Shown: one piece after another, positions 50,886-60,088 of the stretch
Layout of the letters: each line of letters starts with the position of its first letter
Numbering within the stretch: the stretch's first letter is position 1
Assembly (NCBI RefSeq): GCF_021010565.1
Contig: NZ_JAJNAY010000001.1
Coordinates: forward strand, 1,034,001-1,098,000
Source of the DNA: Chryseobacterium turcicum
Lineage (GTDB): Bacteria; Bacteroidota; Bacteroidia; Flavobacteriales; Weeksellaceae
Direction: 5' to 3'
DNA: 64,000 nucleotides
Made by a program: the position numbers and the translations under genes
Notes under the pieces: model-generated
The model's input: only the letters and a program-made list of their open reading frames with translations
Told to the model about the DNA's origin: nothing
The model's database searches: none

Positions 50886-50910
50886 AAAACCGCATGAGGC
50901 GGCTTTTATA
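50886..50910 (+). terminator. Terminator-like hairpin just before the DUF6261 gene
   Basis: CCGC / GCGG stem extended by A/T pairs with a T-run, about 20 bp before the ATG. It may be an attenuator for the gene or end a transcript from the hairpin block. Confidence 0.4.
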
Positions 50911-50929
50911 ATAATAAACACAATAAACA

Positions 50930-51676
50930 ATGATGAATTCCATCGATTTACCAAAACTTCGGAATGCAGAATACCTGCAGTACATGAAAGATTTTTCAAG
51001 TATCATTAATCTCAACAACGCTGGGCAGTTTGATATTGAGACAAAATTGAATGCCTTTACGACCAAAATAGGAGAGCTTGAGGCGCTTTACAAAAAGGCC
51101 CTTGCCAGTGAAAAAACTCAGGCGGTTCTTGCACTCGACGAGAGAAGAGATGCGGCAATGAACGGGATTAATTATTTTCTGCTTTCTCAGACTTATCATT
51201 TTCAAACCGAAAACCGAAAAAATGCCCAATTGCTTCTGGATAGTATCAATATGTATGGAAGCAGTATTGCAAGGCTCAATTATCAGGCAGAAACTGCTAC
51301 CCTCAATAATCTTATCCGCGACTGGGAAAACAAACCCGAGCTTACAAATGCCCTCATGGCATTTAACCTTTTATCATGGGTCAATGAAATGAAAGCTGCC
51401 AATGATGAGTTTAATACACAATATCTTTCGCGCACTCAGGAATACGGTGATGCCAATCCGGAAACCATTAAAATCAAAAGAGAAGAAGTGAATCTTGCTT
51501 ATTATGCACTGAGAAACAGAATCGATGCACTGCATCTTTTGGTAGAGACACCGCCGTCACCATATGTTACAGTAATCAATCAGCTCAATGCATTGACAGA
51601 CCAGTATAACGTATTGCTGTTTAACAGAAAACCAGACTTGCCAGATTCTATAAATCCTGAAGAGCAGACTAAATAA
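50930..51676 (+). CDS. DUF6261 family protein
   Basis: The 248-residue protein is helical and soluble (DLPKLRNAEYLQYMKDFSSI, ALDERRDAAMNGINYFLLSQ, KREEVNLAYYALRNRIDALH). I recognise it as a Bacteroidetes DUF6261 member; no function is known. The first two codons are both ATG (50930 and 50933). It is preceded by the GC-rich hairpin block and followed by its own terminator, so it forms an isolated unit. Confidence 0.82.
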   Translation: MMNSIDLPKLRNAEYLQYMKDFSSIINLNNAGQFDIETKLNAFTTKIGELEALYKKALASEKTQAVLALDERRDAAMNGINYFLLSQTYHFQTENRKNAQLLLDSINMYGSSIARLNYQAETATLNNLIRDWENKPELTNALMAFNLLSWVNEMKAANDEFNTQYLSRTQEYGDANPETIKIKREEVNLAYYALRNRIDALHLLVETPPSPYVTVINQLNALTDQYNVLLFNRKPDLPDSINPEEQTK

Positions 51677-51692
51677 TGATCGGTCTTTAATA

Positions 51693-51733
51693 AGCCTTGT
51701 CAAGGTTCAAAACCTTGACAAGGCTCTTTTTTT
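51693..51733 (+). terminator. Strong terminator after the DUF6261 gene
   Basis: Perfect 15-bp stem AGCCTTGTCAAGGTT / AACCTTGACAAGGCT with a CAA loop and a T-run. Confidence 0.92.
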
Positions 51734-52081
51734 GATGTTTTTCTACGGCAAAAGAATCAAAAGAAATGATTGAAAAAATAGAAATTCAAAAGTTTACAAT
51801 AGGTAAGAAGCGTACTTTAAGACTTGTTTTGTTAGCTTTTGAAAAGCTTATATCAGAGTGAAATCTTTTGTTTATTTTGCGGTTAAAAACATACCATATC
51901 CTAAAGAAAGTTAAAATTTAAACTCATGAAACCTCCGTACTTACTGAGGTTTTTTTGATGCCTCACTCTTCATATCGTACAATATGATTATCTTTATCGC
52001 TTTAAATTTAATAATGAAATCGAATGCCCTTTAAACGGAGTAAATAGGGTTTCACAAGCTTTAAACAATAAATATTTTAAT
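51734..52081. other. Intergenic region between DUF6261 and the LolA-like gene
   Basis: No gene that I can support. It holds a small palindrome AGCTTTTGAAAAGCT near 51835-51849 and a free-standing terminator-like hairpin AAACCTC / GAGGTTT with a T-run at 51929-51956, which could end a short unseen transcript. The promoter of the 52082 gene should lie in the last 60 bases. Confidence 0.4.
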
Positions 52082-52771
52082 ATGAAAAAGATCATCATTC
52101 CGTTTTTCTGTGCGGTATTATTTACTACTTCTGCTCAAGCGCAGACGGCAACGGCAGAGGTAACAGCAGCAACTGCTTCTGTAAAATCTAAACTTTCACC
52201 ACAACAGGTTATTGACAGCTATCTCAACGCATTGGGCGGGAAAAGTAAACTAGAGGCTGTAAAAACCACTATTACAGATAACACAATGTCTATTCAGGGG
52301 ATGGAAATTGCAATGTCTACTAAAAAAATGGGCAATAAATTCAAATCGGTACAGTCGGTAATGGGGCAAGAGGTTACTCAGATGTTTGATGGCGAAAAAG
52401 GATACATCAACCAAATGGGGACTAAAAGTGACTTGCCGGCAACGGCAATTCCTGAATTGAAAAAAGGAAAAACAATCGATGCTCTAGGGTATGATGCTGC
52501 TAATTTCAACGCAGTAACTGTAGAAAAACTTGACGGTAAAGATTATAATGTATTGGCTTCAGATAAAGGTAAATTTTATTTTGATGTGGCTACCGGTCTT
52601 TTGTATAAATCGAACTCAGCAGTGGGTGATGCTTTGATAAAATCTTATATGACGGTAGACGGAATCAAGTTTCCTAGCGATATCGAAGCTGAAGGTAACG
52701 GACAAAAAGTAGTTATTAAAACAACAAAAGTAACCGTAAACTCTGGTGTTACTGATGCAGATTTTAAATAA
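52082..52771 (+). CDS. LolA-like outer-membrane lipoprotein-sorting family protein
   Basis: The 229-residue product has a signal peptide ending AQAQ and a domain with LSPQQVIDSYLNALGGKSKL followed by beta strands (MSIQGMEIAMSTKK, VTQMFDGEKGYINQ, YFDVATGLLYKSN). This is the half-barrel pattern of LolA/LolB-like proteins. The protein should be periplasmic. In Bacteroidetes such genes are often beside M16 peptidases, as here (155 bp upstream of one). The bound ligand is unknown. Confidence 0.8.
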   Translation: MKKIIIPFFCAVLFTTSAQAQTATAEVTAATASVKSKLSPQQVIDSYLNALGGKSKLEAVKTTITDNTMSIQGMEIAMSTKKMGNKFKSVQSVMGQEVTQMFDGEKGYINQMGTKSDLPATAIPELKKGKTIDALGYDAANFNAVTVEKLDGKDYNVLASDKGKFYFDVATGLLYKSNSAVGDALIKSYMTVDGIKFPSDIEAEGNGQKVVIKTTKVTVNSGVTDADFK

Positions 52772-52791
52772 TCATTATTAAATAGATATTT

Positions 52792-52818
52792 AAAACCGGT
52801 TTTTATCGGTTTTTTTTG
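52792..52818 (+). terminator. Terminator after the LolA-like gene
   Basis: Stem AAAACCG / CGGTTTT followed by T-run; a moderate hairpin that may allow some read-through to the peptidase gene. Confidence 0.75.
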
Positions 52819-52926
52819 TTTTTAAACTTTAACGCAAGTTTAACTAAATCAGTAGTGATTAAATTTCTTCGGGTTGTGATAAATATTTAAATTTATCTCC
52901 GCAAAAAGATTTAAAAATCAAATAAT

Positions 52927-55779
52927 ATGAAAAGAAATTTGTGGTCAGTAGCGGCAGTTGTTTTAATGTCGTCTATGGCTTTTGCACAGAATATCCCAAT
53001 GGATCCTTCTGTGAAAACAGGTACTCTTCCAAATGGAATGAAATACTACATCAAAAAAAACACGCTTCCTGAGAAAAAAGTAGACTTCAGACTGGCTATT
53101 AACGCCGGATCTATCTTAGAAGACGAAAACCAAAGAGGTCTTGCTCACTTTATGGAGCATATGAACTTCAACGGAACCAAAAACTTCCCAGACAATAAAT
53201 TAGTTGACTTTCTACAGTCTATCGGAGTAAAATTTGGACAGCACCTTAATGCCTACACAAGTTTTGACGAAACTGTATATATGCTTCCTGTACCATTAGA
53301 CAAACCTGGTAATCTAGATTCTGGTTTGAAGGTAATGGAAGATTGGGCATTCAACGCAACTTTGACTGATGCACAGATTAACAAAGAAAGAGGAGTCGTT
53401 TTAGAAGAACTAAGATTAGGGTTAGGAGCAGACAAAAGAATGTCTGACAAATACCTTCCGAAGCTTCTTTACAAATCTCAATATGCCGACAGATTGCCCA
53501 TTGGTAAAAAAGAAGTGTTAGAAAACTTTAAACCTGAAGTTATAAGACAGTTTCATAAAGACTGGTACAGACCAGATTTGATGGCAATTGTAGTAGTAGG
53601 AGATATTAATGTAGATGAGGTAGAAAAGAAGATTAAAGATAATTTTGGCAAGTATAAAAATCCATCGAAGCCAAGAGAAAGAAAAACGTTTGATTTACCA
53701 AACCACAAAGAAACTTTGGTGGCAATAGAAACTGATCCAGATGCGACCAATTCTATGGTACAGTTCATCATGAAAGATGCAGATTCTTATACACCGGATG
53801 TTACCGTTGAGCAATATAACCAAAGTTTAATTGAGAATATTGCTACACAAATGCTCAACAACAGATTGAGAGAGTTGGTGAATTCTAATAATCCGCCATT
53901 CACTTTCGGTTCTGTTTATCATGGGGGTACTTATGCGAGAACGAAGGAGGCTTTCCAAGGTTTTGCAATGGTAAAAGAAGGAAACCAAGTGAATGCATTG
54001 AAGGTTCTTTTAGAAGAAACAGAAAGAGCAAAGAGATTTGGTTTTACCCAAGGAGAGCTAGAAAGAGCAAAAGCTCAGTTGATGTCTAATATGGAAAGAT
54101 CTTACAACAACCGCGACAAAACAGAAAGCGATATGTTGGTAGATGAGTACGTAAGAAACTTCCTGGAGCAGGAGCCAATGCCTGGGATTGCTTGGGAATA
54201 TGAAGATATGAAGACATTTTTACCTTCAGTAACTTTAGCGCAGACCAATGAGGTAATCAAGAAAATGGTAAAAGACGACAGCAGGGTAATCGTAATTACA
54301 GGTCCTAAAAAAGACAATGTAACAATGCCTACAGAAGCTTTAGTGTTAAAAACGTTTGATGATGTAAAAATGGCTGACCTTAAGCCTTACGAAGATAAAG
54401 CGACCATCAAAAATTTAGTAAAACCTTTCAAATCTGAAGGTAAAATTGCTAAAACCGAAACCGATGCCAAACTAGGAACCACAACTTGGACTTTAAACAA
54501 CGGTGCTAAAGTAACCTTCAAAAAAACAGACTTTAAAGATGACGAGATTATTTTCTCAGCAAGAAGTTTAGGTGGAAACTCTTTATTAAACGATGCCGAT
54601 TACAACAAAACTCAGTTTGCATATCAAGCTTTAACTGAAGCGGGAGTAAACGGAGCTTCTAAAGCTGATCTTACGAATTATTTAGCAGGAAAACAGGTGA
54701 GCGTTAGCCCGTACATCAGCAGTACTTTGGAAGGTGTTTTTGGAAGAACCAACCAGAAAGATTTAAGCTCAGCAATGGAGCTGATGTATGCTTATTTTAC
54801 TGGTTTGAACTACAGCCCGGAAGCATTCAATGCTTACAAAATAAAGCAGTCTGCGATGTTGGATAATCTTTTGTCTAATCCACAGACGTATTTTTCAAGT
54901 GAGCATGCTAAGTTTACGAATCAGAAAAACCCAAGATTCATCGGTATTCTTCCGTTAGAAAAAGATTGGGCAGCGACAAATTACAAAAAAGCGTATGATG
55001 TTTACAAAGAGAAATTTGCGAATGCAGGAAACTTCCATTTCTATTTTGTCGGAAATATCGATGAGGCTAAATTTAAAAATGAAGTTTTACAGTATATAGC
55101 AAGTTTGCCAACTACCGGAAAAGCAACGAATTTCAAAGATACTGGCTACAGATCAATGACCGGAGATTATACCAAAGTGTATAAAAAAGGTAAAGATCCT
55201 AAGAGTATGGTACAAATCGTTTATTCGGGGGAGACTCCTTACAACGAGAAAGAAGCGTTGGCACTTTCTGCTTTAGGTGAAGTGGCTACCATCAAAGTTA
55301 TTGAGAAGCTAAGAGAAGATGAAAGCGGAATTTACGGTGGTGGAGCAAGAGGGTATATGGGGAAAGTACCTTACAGTAGCTATAGTTTCAGTTTAAGTTT
55401 CCCTTGTGGACCAGAGAATGCAGATAAACTAACGAAAAGTGCTATCGCAGAACTTCAGAAAATTATCGATAAAGGTCCTGAACAAAAAGATCTCGATAAG
55501 TACAAAGAAGGGGAGATGAATGACTACAAAACAGACATCAAAGACAATAATTACTGGGTAAATGCCTTGTCTAAAAACCAATTGGACGGAAGCGATAAGT
55601 ATGAAATTCTTAATTATCAGGAAAAAGTAAAAGCATTAACTGTAAAAGATCTACAGGATGTTGCTAAGAAATATCTGACAAAAAACAGAATTATCGCTAC
55701 TTTAATGCCTGAAGACGGGTGGGAAAACGCTCCTAAAAAAGATGGTGCTGCTACAGTAAAAGCTACTGCAACAAAATAA
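52927..55779 (+). CDS. M16 family zinc peptidase (pitrilysin-like), exported
   Basis: The 950-residue protein has a signal peptide (ends AMAFAQ) and the inverted zinc motif HFMEH (His74, Glu77, His78) with a downstream Glu in RGVVLEELRLG. Two homologous M16 halves are visible: the active N-terminal one and a second half starting near ATTWTLNNGAKVTFKKTDF (about 520). The C-terminal half lacks the zinc site, as is normal. It should degrade peptides in the periplasm or at the surface. Its own terminator follows. Confidence 0.93.
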   Translation: MKRNLWSVAAVVLMSSMAFAQNIPMDPSVKTGTLPNGMKYYIKKNTLPEKKVDFRLAINAGSILEDENQRGLAHFMEHMNFNGTKNFPDNKLVDFLQSIGVKFGQHLNAYTSFDETVYMLPVPLDKPGNLDSGLKVMEDWAFNATLTDAQINKERGVVLEELRLGLGADKRMSDKYLPKLLYKSQYADRLPIGKKEVLENFKPEVIRQFHKDWYRPDLMAIVVVGDINVDEVEKKIKDNFGKYKNPSKPRERKTFDLPNHKETLVAIETDPDATNSMVQFIMKDADSYTPDVTVEQYNQSLIENIATQMLNNRLRELVNSNNPPFTFGSVYHGGTYARTKEAFQGFAMVKEGNQVNALKVLLEETERAKRFGFTQGELERAKAQLMSNMERSYNNRDKTESDMLVDEYVRNFLEQEPMPGIAWEYEDMKTFLPSVTLAQTNEVIKKMVKDDSRVIVITGPKKDNVTMPTEALVLKTFDDVKMADLKPYEDKATIKNLVKPFKSEGKIAKTETDAKLGTTTWTLNNGAKVTFKKTDFKDDEIIFSARSLGGNSLLNDADYNKTQFAYQALTEAGVNGASKADLTNYLAGKQVSVSPYISSTLEGVFGRTNQKDLSSAMELMYAYFTGLNYSPEAFNAYKIKQSAMLDNLLSNPQTYFSSEHAKFTNQKNPRFIGILPLEKDWAATNYKKAYDVYKEKFANAGNFHFYFVGNIDEAKFKNEVLQYIASLPTTGKATNFKDTGYRSMTGDYTKVYKKGKDPKSMVQIVYSGETPYNEKEALALSALGEVATIKVIEKLREDESGIYGGGARGYMGKVPYSSYSFSLSFPCGPENADKLTKSAIAELQKIIDKGPEQKDLDKYKEGEMNDYKTDIKDNNYWVNALSKNQLDGSDKYEILNYQEKVKALTVKDLQDVAKKYLTKNRIIATLMPEDGWENAPKKDGAATVKATATK

Positions 55780-55802
55780 TCTTAGTCGATTACATATAAA
55801 GA

Positions 55803-55842
55803 AAACCACCGCAGAAATTTTTCTGCGGTGGTTTGTTTTTTA
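55803..55842 (+). terminator. Strong terminator after the M16 peptidase gene
   Basis: Perfect 15-bp stem AAACCACCGCAGAAA / TTTCTGCGGTGGTTT with a 2-nt loop and T-run. Confidence 0.92.
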
Positions 55843-55859
55843 TTTTGAAATTCTTTGCT

Positions 55860-55920
55860 ATTAATCAATAGGATTGCATCCTATTCTAGAATAAATCGTC
55901 CCTTCAGGACTTCAATTAAT
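55860..55920. repeat. Short palindromic intergenic element
   Basis: AATAGGA / TCCTATT hairpin followed by GTCC-CTTCA-GGAC. Text of this kind (GTCCCTTCAGGACTTCAA) is a common dispersed element in Bacteroidetes as far as I recall. Confidence 0.55.
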
Positions 55921-55959
55921 TAAAATAAATATAGAAAATTATTTTATAACAATTAACAA

Positions 55960-56544
55960 TTAATTCCCATATTCCTTTTTCCACTCTTCAGCAACATCGC
56001 TCAGTGTGGTATAAAAATCTTCACCATATTTTCTGGTAAGCGGAGTTTTAAGGAACTTATACACCGGAACCTGAAGTTCTTTTCCTAAAGTACAGGCGTC
56101 GCTGCAGACATTCCATTCATGGTAATTTAAAGCAGAAAAAGTAGAGTATTCTGTAACTCTAATCGGGTAGAGGTGGCAAGAAATTGGTTTTTGCCAGTCG
56201 ACTGCACCATCTTCATAAGCTTTTTCGATGCCGCATTTTGTAATGCCTCTTTCATCAAAAGTTACATAGGCACATTCTGCATCTTCAATCATCGGAGTTA
56301 CGTACATTCCGTCCATAGGATCAGTTGTCCAGGTTCCTTGTTCGTCTAATGCTTTAATTCCTGCTTCTGTAAGGTAAGGTCTTATTTTATCATAAATATT
56401 ATCTAAAATGACAAGCTCGTCTTTATCTAAGGGAGCTCCCACATCACCTTCTACACAACATGCACCTTTACATTTGGTAAGGTTACAAACAAATTCTTCA
56501 GAAAAAATATCTTCAGAAATTAATTTATCGTCTATTTGAATCAT
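55960..56544 (-). CDS. DUF3109 family cysteine-rich protein
   Basis: The 194-residue protein has cysteine clusters FVCNLTKCKGACCVEG (17-32), ITKCGIEKAYEDG, ISCHLYPIRV and WNVCSDACTLG, which fits DUF3109, a YkgJ-related family that probably binds a metal or Fe-S cluster. No signal peptide is present. It begins 11 bp after the DUF6427 gene, so the two share a transcript. Confidence 0.88.
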   Translation of the reverse strand: MIQIDDKLISEDIFSEEFVCNLTKCKGACCVEGDVGAPLDKDELVILDNIYDKIRPYLTEAGIKALDEQGTWTTDPMDGMYVTPMIEDAECAYVTFDERGITKCGIEKAYEDGAVDWQKPISCHLYPIRVTEYSTFSALNYHEWNVCSDACTLGKELQVPVYKFLKTPLTRKYGEDFYTTLSDVAEEWKKEYGN

Positions 56545-56555
56545 AATCTTTTTTT

Positions 56556-57461
56556 TTAAAATAAATTAAAGTGAGTTCCTGCTTTAAAAGCAATTAAACT
56601 TACAATGGTTAACCAAACACAGGTTTCCTGCATCCAGTATTTAGGTAAAAACTTAAACATTCTGCTTAAGATAATCGTTGATGGGAAAGCCAAAAGCAAC
56701 AGATATTCATAGCTTGTATCCATATAAAGGATGATGCTTATAAGCTGAGCTAATGAAAAAACCAACAAGAAAGTATATTTATATCGACTTACAGGGCTTT
56801 TCTTATTATAATGGGTAAAATGGTCATAGATTGCATAGATAAGCATTAAAGCAATGGGAGTTAATGAAAGTAAATCTGTGTAATCGGTCATCATTTTCAT
56901 CTTTCCAAACGGAATGTAATCGGTATTCCAAGCATTAAACTGAAAGAAAAACATCACCGAGAAATAACTCAGTCCAATTATGATAATACCCAATAAGAAT
57001 CTGAAAATATTTAAACCTATTCTTTCGGAAGTAACAATTAAATGAATCAATACAAAAATCATCATCGGCCAGGTCGTGGGTAAAAATATAAAGTTTAATG
57101 CTACAATAGAACCTACCAAAACATAAGATTTCTTTCTGAGGTCTTCATCACTGCTTGTTAAGAGAAGTAAAAGGAAAGAATTGGTAAGAATGGCAACGGC
57201 AATTCCAAGGTCGATACTACCATCATAAAGCCCAAAGATAAAAAATGTGTAGAGGAATAATGGCAAATGCGTGTGATAATTAAGATCTATCGCATTAAAA
57301 CAAAAATATCCCAATGCAATTCCTACAAAAGTAATTCCCGCAATTACCCCTTCATAAGTATTGAAATTCAGTATATTAAATAGTATTACTATTAAAAGCA
57401 GAAAACCAATGTAGACAGGAATTGAAAAAATATTGCTTTCTTTTGAAAGTAATCTAAACAT
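56556..57461 (-). CDS. DUF6427 family polytopic membrane protein
   Basis: The 301-residue protein has about ten hydrophobic helices with a conserved-looking start MFRLLSKESNIFSIPVYIGF and PTTWPMMIFVLIHLIVTSER in the middle. I recognise it as DUF6427, a Flavobacteriia family of unknown function. It is divergent from the small DUF6341 gene with only 42 bp between the start codons, so they share a promoter region. Confidence 0.82.
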   Translation of the reverse strand: MFRLLSKESNIFSIPVYIGFLLLIVILFNILNFNTYEGVIAGITFVGIALGYFCFNAIDLNYHTHLPLFLYTFFIFGLYDGSIDLGIAVAILTNSFLLLLLTSSDEDLRKKSYVLVGSIVALNFIFLPTTWPMMIFVLIHLIVTSERIGLNIFRFLLGIIIIGLSYFSVMFFFQFNAWNTDYIPFGKMKMMTDYTDLLSLTPIALMLIYAIYDHFTHYNKKSPVSRYKYTFLLVFSLAQLISIILYMDTSYEYLLLLAFPSTIILSRMFKFLPKYWMQETCVWLTIVSLIAFKAGTHFNLF

Positions 57462-57503
57462 TTTTTATAAATTTGTGCAAAGTTAATTTAAAAAAGGAAA
57501 ATA

Positions 57504-57737
57504 ATGACGTCTTTCTTTCTATTCTTAAGTGATGCATTCAAATGGGCATTTGGTTTCTACGATATTTTCGGAAACGTACTAAATTGGATTTTATTCGCAG
57601 TTTGTTGTGTATTATTTACATATTGGTGCTACGTTTTGGTAGCAACTCTTGGGAATAACAAAGACAAAGACTACTTCTCTCCAACAGAGGGGAAAAATCC
57701 TTATTACGATCCAAAGATCTATAAAAAAGAAGGTTAA
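57504..57737 (+). CDS. DUF6341 family small membrane protein
   Basis: The 77-residue protein has two hydrophobic segments (about 2-20 and 26-50) and a polar C-terminus DYFSPTEGKNPYYDPKIYKK. This matches DUF6341, a small flavobacterial family that accompanies DUF6427. Function unknown; a partner of the divergent membrane protein is plausible from location. Confidence 0.83.
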   Translation: MTSFFLFLSDAFKWAFGFYDIFGNVLNWILFAVCCVLFTYWCYVLVATLGNNKDKDYFSPTEGKNPYYDPKIYKKEG

Positions 57738-57753
57738 TTAATTGGTTATATAG

Positions 57754-57789
57754 AAAAAGACCGGTCAAATTTTTTGATCGGTCTTTTTT
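57754..57789. terminator. Bidirectional terminator after the DUF6341 gene
   Basis: Stem of 16 bp AAAAAGACCGGTCAAA / TTTGATCGGTCTTTTT with one G-T pair, between convergent genes. Confidence 0.9.
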
Positions 57790-57798
57790 ACGTTAAAG

Positions 57799-58317
57799 TT
57801 AACTTTGAGATAATTTCATCTTTTCAATTTCCTTAAATAATACTTCGAAATTTTGTAATTGATGACCTCCTTCAATATAAATAAAGTCTGCCTGATTTTT
57901 ATATTTATAGACAACGGGTTTAGAATCTACAACGGTATCATTTTTTGATATAATTATTGATACTTTAGATTGAACAGTTTTATAATCTTGATAACTTTCA
58001 AACTTTTTTAATTGATTATCGGTTAAATTATATTTTTTTAGAGAAACTGAAGGCTCAAGACTAGGATTTATGAGGATTGCATTCCAGCTATTTTTTATAG
58101 CAAAAATTTCAGCCCAAAAACCACCTAAACTTTGACCGATAATTAAAACTTTCTCATTTTTAAGAATTTCAAGTTGTTCACAAATTTGAAAATACGCATT
58201 ATCTGCATTTCTATTATCATATAAAATACACTCAGTTTCAAAGTGTTTTCTGAATATATTTTGATAAGTTTCTGAATTTTTATTTCCTCCAAATCCTGGT
58301 ATATAAACTATTTTCAT
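57799..58317 (-). CDS. YqiA/UPF0227-like alpha/beta hydrolase
   Basis: The 172-residue protein has the nucleophile elbow GQSLGGFWAE, an oxyanion-type start IPGFGGN, a Asp-containing SKNDTVVD and the His in EGGHQLQNF. Length and the NPSLEPSV stretch fit the YqiA/YcfP esterase group. It likely hydrolyses an ester in the cytoplasm; the substrate is unknown. It is 15 bp downstream of the universal stress protein gene. Confidence 0.85.
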   Translation of the reverse strand: MKIVYIPGFGGNKNSETYQNIFRKHFETECILYDNRNADNAYFQICEQLEILKNEKVLIIGQSLGGFWAEIFAIKNSWNAILINPSLEPSVSLKKYNLTDNQLKKFESYQDYKTVQSKVSIIISKNDTVVDSKPVVYKYKNQADFIYIEGGHQLQNFEVLFKEIEKMKLSQS

Positions 58318-58332
58318 TAAATCATAAATCGT

Positions 58333-58770
58333 TTAATCATGAATAGGTAGCACCAATACCGGAATTTTAGAACTCTTCGTTAAGCCTTTGGTTAAACTTC
58401 CTACAAAAACATCGTAGATACCGCTTCTTCCATGAGAGCCCATTACGATATAATCTGCTTTTTTAAGGTCGGCATATTCTAAAATAATATCTTTTGCGAT
58501 ACCTTGTTTCAGGATATGCTCACATTCTACACCCTGAGCAAGAACTTTTTGGTTAATCTTGTTTAAAAGAACCAGCTCTTCTCTGATTTCATTTTCTTCT
58601 ATTTCCGGAAAATACTGATATCCCATATCTCCGATTGCAAAACCAATATCGGTAGGTGCAACATGAATAAGGCAGATTTTTCCGTTTACTTGTTTGGCAA
58701 ATTTTACTGCGCCATCAATTAGCTGGTCTGTTTTCTCCCCAAAATCTACAGGTAAAATAATGTTTATCAT
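58333..58770 (-). CDS. Universal stress protein (UspA family)
   Basis: The 145-residue single-domain protein begins IILPVDFGEKTDQLIDGAV and carries the ATP-binding signature MGSHGRSGIYDVFVGSLT (GxxG...GS/T) before IPVLVLP. Such proteins help survival under starvation and oxidative stress, often as dimers. It is followed closely by the YqiA-like gene. Confidence 0.93.
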   Translation of the reverse strand: MINIILPVDFGEKTDQLIDGAVKFAKQVNGKICLIHVAPTDIGFAIGDMGYQYFPEIEENEIREELVLLNKINQKVLAQGVECEHILKQGIAKDIILEYADLKKADYIVMGSHGRSGIYDVFVGSLTKGLTKSSKIPVLVLPIHD

Positions 58771-58838
58771 AAGTTTGAATTTGTAATTTAAGTCTTCTTA
58801 AAGATATGAAAAAAACAGACCAATCTCAAATGATAATG

Positions 58839-59444
58839 TTACATAATTCTTATATCTAAGATTTTTTCGTCTTCAAGATAAGCTTCTAAGACATCATTTT
58901 CAGATACCTTTCCTACACCTTCCGGAGTTCCTGTAAAAATTAAATCACCCACTCTTAATGTAAAATACTGTGAAACGAAAGCAATAATATCATCAATCCC
59001 AAAAATCATATCTTTTGAGTTGCCTTGCTGTACTTTTTCTTTGTTTTTTAGAAGCGAAAAGTTCAAAGATTCAAGGTTGTAGTTTTCTTTTTTGAAGAAA
59101 CTGCTCACAACTGCAGAACCATCAAAACCTTTCGCCAGTTCCCATGGAAGACCTTTAGATTTTAGGTCGCTCTGAAGGTCTCTTGCGGTGAAATCGATTC
59201 CTAAGCCAATCTCTTCATAATGTTTGTTGGCAGATTCTTTTTGGATGTATTTTCCACCTTTTGAGATTTTTACCACCACTTCCAGTTCGTAATGCACATC
59301 ATTCGAAAATTCAGGGATGTAAAAATCATTTCCTTTTAAAACCGCAGTGTCGGGTTTCATAAAAATTACAGGTTTATCGGGAATCGCATTTCCCAATTCC
59401 TTTGCGTGCTCGCTATAATTTCTTCCTATGCAGATTATTTTCAT
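58839..59444 (-). CDS. Fumarylacetoacetate hydrolase family protein
   Basis: The 201-residue protein starts IICIGRNYSEHAKELGN and has the metal ligands in VHYELEVVVKI (ExE type) and IDFTARDLQ, and ends with IFTGTPEGVGKV. This is the short, FAHD1-like group that acts on acylpyruvates or oxaloacetate in the cytoplasm. Exact substrate not resolved. It is 68 bp upstream of the stress protein gene, on the same strand. Confidence 0.93.
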   Translation of the reverse strand: MKIICIGRNYSEHAKELGNAIPDKPVIFMKPDTAVLKGNDFYIPEFSNDVHYELEVVVKISKGGKYIQKESANKHYEEIGLGIDFTARDLQSDLKSKGLPWELAKGFDGSAVVSSFFKKENYNLESLNFSLLKNKEKVQQGNSKDMIFGIDDIIAFVSQYFTLRVGDLIFTGTPEGVGKVSENDVLEAYLEDEKILDIRIM

Positions 59445-59533
59445 AATTTATTTGTTTATGCGAGTCCAAGAAATAATCTCAGAATCACTCATTTTTATTT
59501 TTTTTAGAAGCTTTTTCCCGCTTTTCACTCTAT

Positions 59534-59578
59534 CTTTTTTGTAACGGTCTCCGCTTCGCTGCGCCCGTTACAAAAAAG
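59534..59578. repeat. Inverted repeat in the FAH-exonuclease gap
   Basis: CTTTTTTGTAACGG / CCGTTACAAAAAAG, 14-bp perfect arms around TCTCCGCTTCGCTGCGC, at the start of the 644-bp gap 59445-60088. It could terminate in both directions. The gap further holds a block with CCACCCCGTC and CTTTCAAAGGAGGGGAAT text near 59697-59750, the dispersed repeat at 59849 and the zinc-ribbon remnant below. Confidence 0.7.
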
Positions 59579-59848
59579 GATGCCGTTGCAATCGGGGCTA
59601 AGGTTAAGGTCATTAATTTAAAAATTTGAAATCACTACAAGTTTGCCATTTCGTAGGAATCTCTATAACTAAAAAATATCAAATTTCTCTCTCAGACCAC
59701 CCCGTCAAAAAAATCTTTGAAATTTTCGCCACCCTTTCAAAGGAGGGGAATGCTGAGTGTCATTAAAGTATTTCATAGTAGCGAGTAAAAGAACTTTTGC
59801 GGGTTGATAGAAGTATAGCCGTTTTCAAATTTATCCTCAATCATTTAA

Positions 59849-59880
59849 ACTTCCATCATCCAGCTTCAAACCTCCATCTT
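59849..59880. repeat. Dispersed repeat copy 3
   Basis: CTTCCATCATCCAGCTTCAA is identical to the copy at 17770; the tail CCTCCATCTTCC matches the inverted copy at 17589 better. Confidence 0.7.
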
Positions 59881-59881
59881 C

Positions 59882-60022
59882 CTAATGCGTAAATTTATTC
59901 TCACAATAATAACACACATATTGATTGCTTGAAAGAAGAGAGATTCCAAAGAAACTTGTCGAGCTATCGTCTTTGTAGATATGATTTGAACCACATTTCG
60001 GGTATACAAAATAAAATTCCAA
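59882..60022 (-). pseudogene. Zinc-ribbon protein remnant
   Basis: A frame from TTG at 60022 to TAG at 59882 encodes 46 residues, including YPKCGSNHIYKDDSSTSFFG and SSNQYVCYYCENKFTH. This is a zinc ribbon with a complete second knuckle (CYYC) but the first knuckle reads YPKC, where CPKC is expected (TAC for TGC). There is no ATG, and a long inverted repeat (60016-60070) begins at the start region. It looks like a decaying small gene. Confidence 0.55.
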
Positions 60023-60070
60023 CAGTTTACAAAAAGTAAATGTATTTATGGTTTTGTAATCTGTTGGAAT
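60016..60070. repeat. 55-bp palindromic element at the zinc-ribbon 5' end
   Basis: ATTCCAACAG (60016-60025) pairs with CTGTTGGAAT (60061-60070) and, after one mismatch, TTACAAAA with TTTTGTAA, leaving a 17-nt loop. It may also act as terminator of the exonuclease transcript, which stops at 60089. Confidence 0.75.
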
Positions 60071-60088
60071 GCTTTTGCGGCTATAAAA

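Noticed and set aside
50613..50887. Two overlapping plus-strand frames (88 and 63 residues) upstream of the DUF6261 gene
   Set aside because: They run through the GC-rich hairpin block in different frames; the Pro/Ser/Cys-rich text reflects the inverted repeats and not a protein.
51766..51861. 31-codon frame starting MIEKIEIQKF
   Set aside because: Too short, no similarity recognised and no promoter seen; chance frames of this size are expected in AT-rich DNA.
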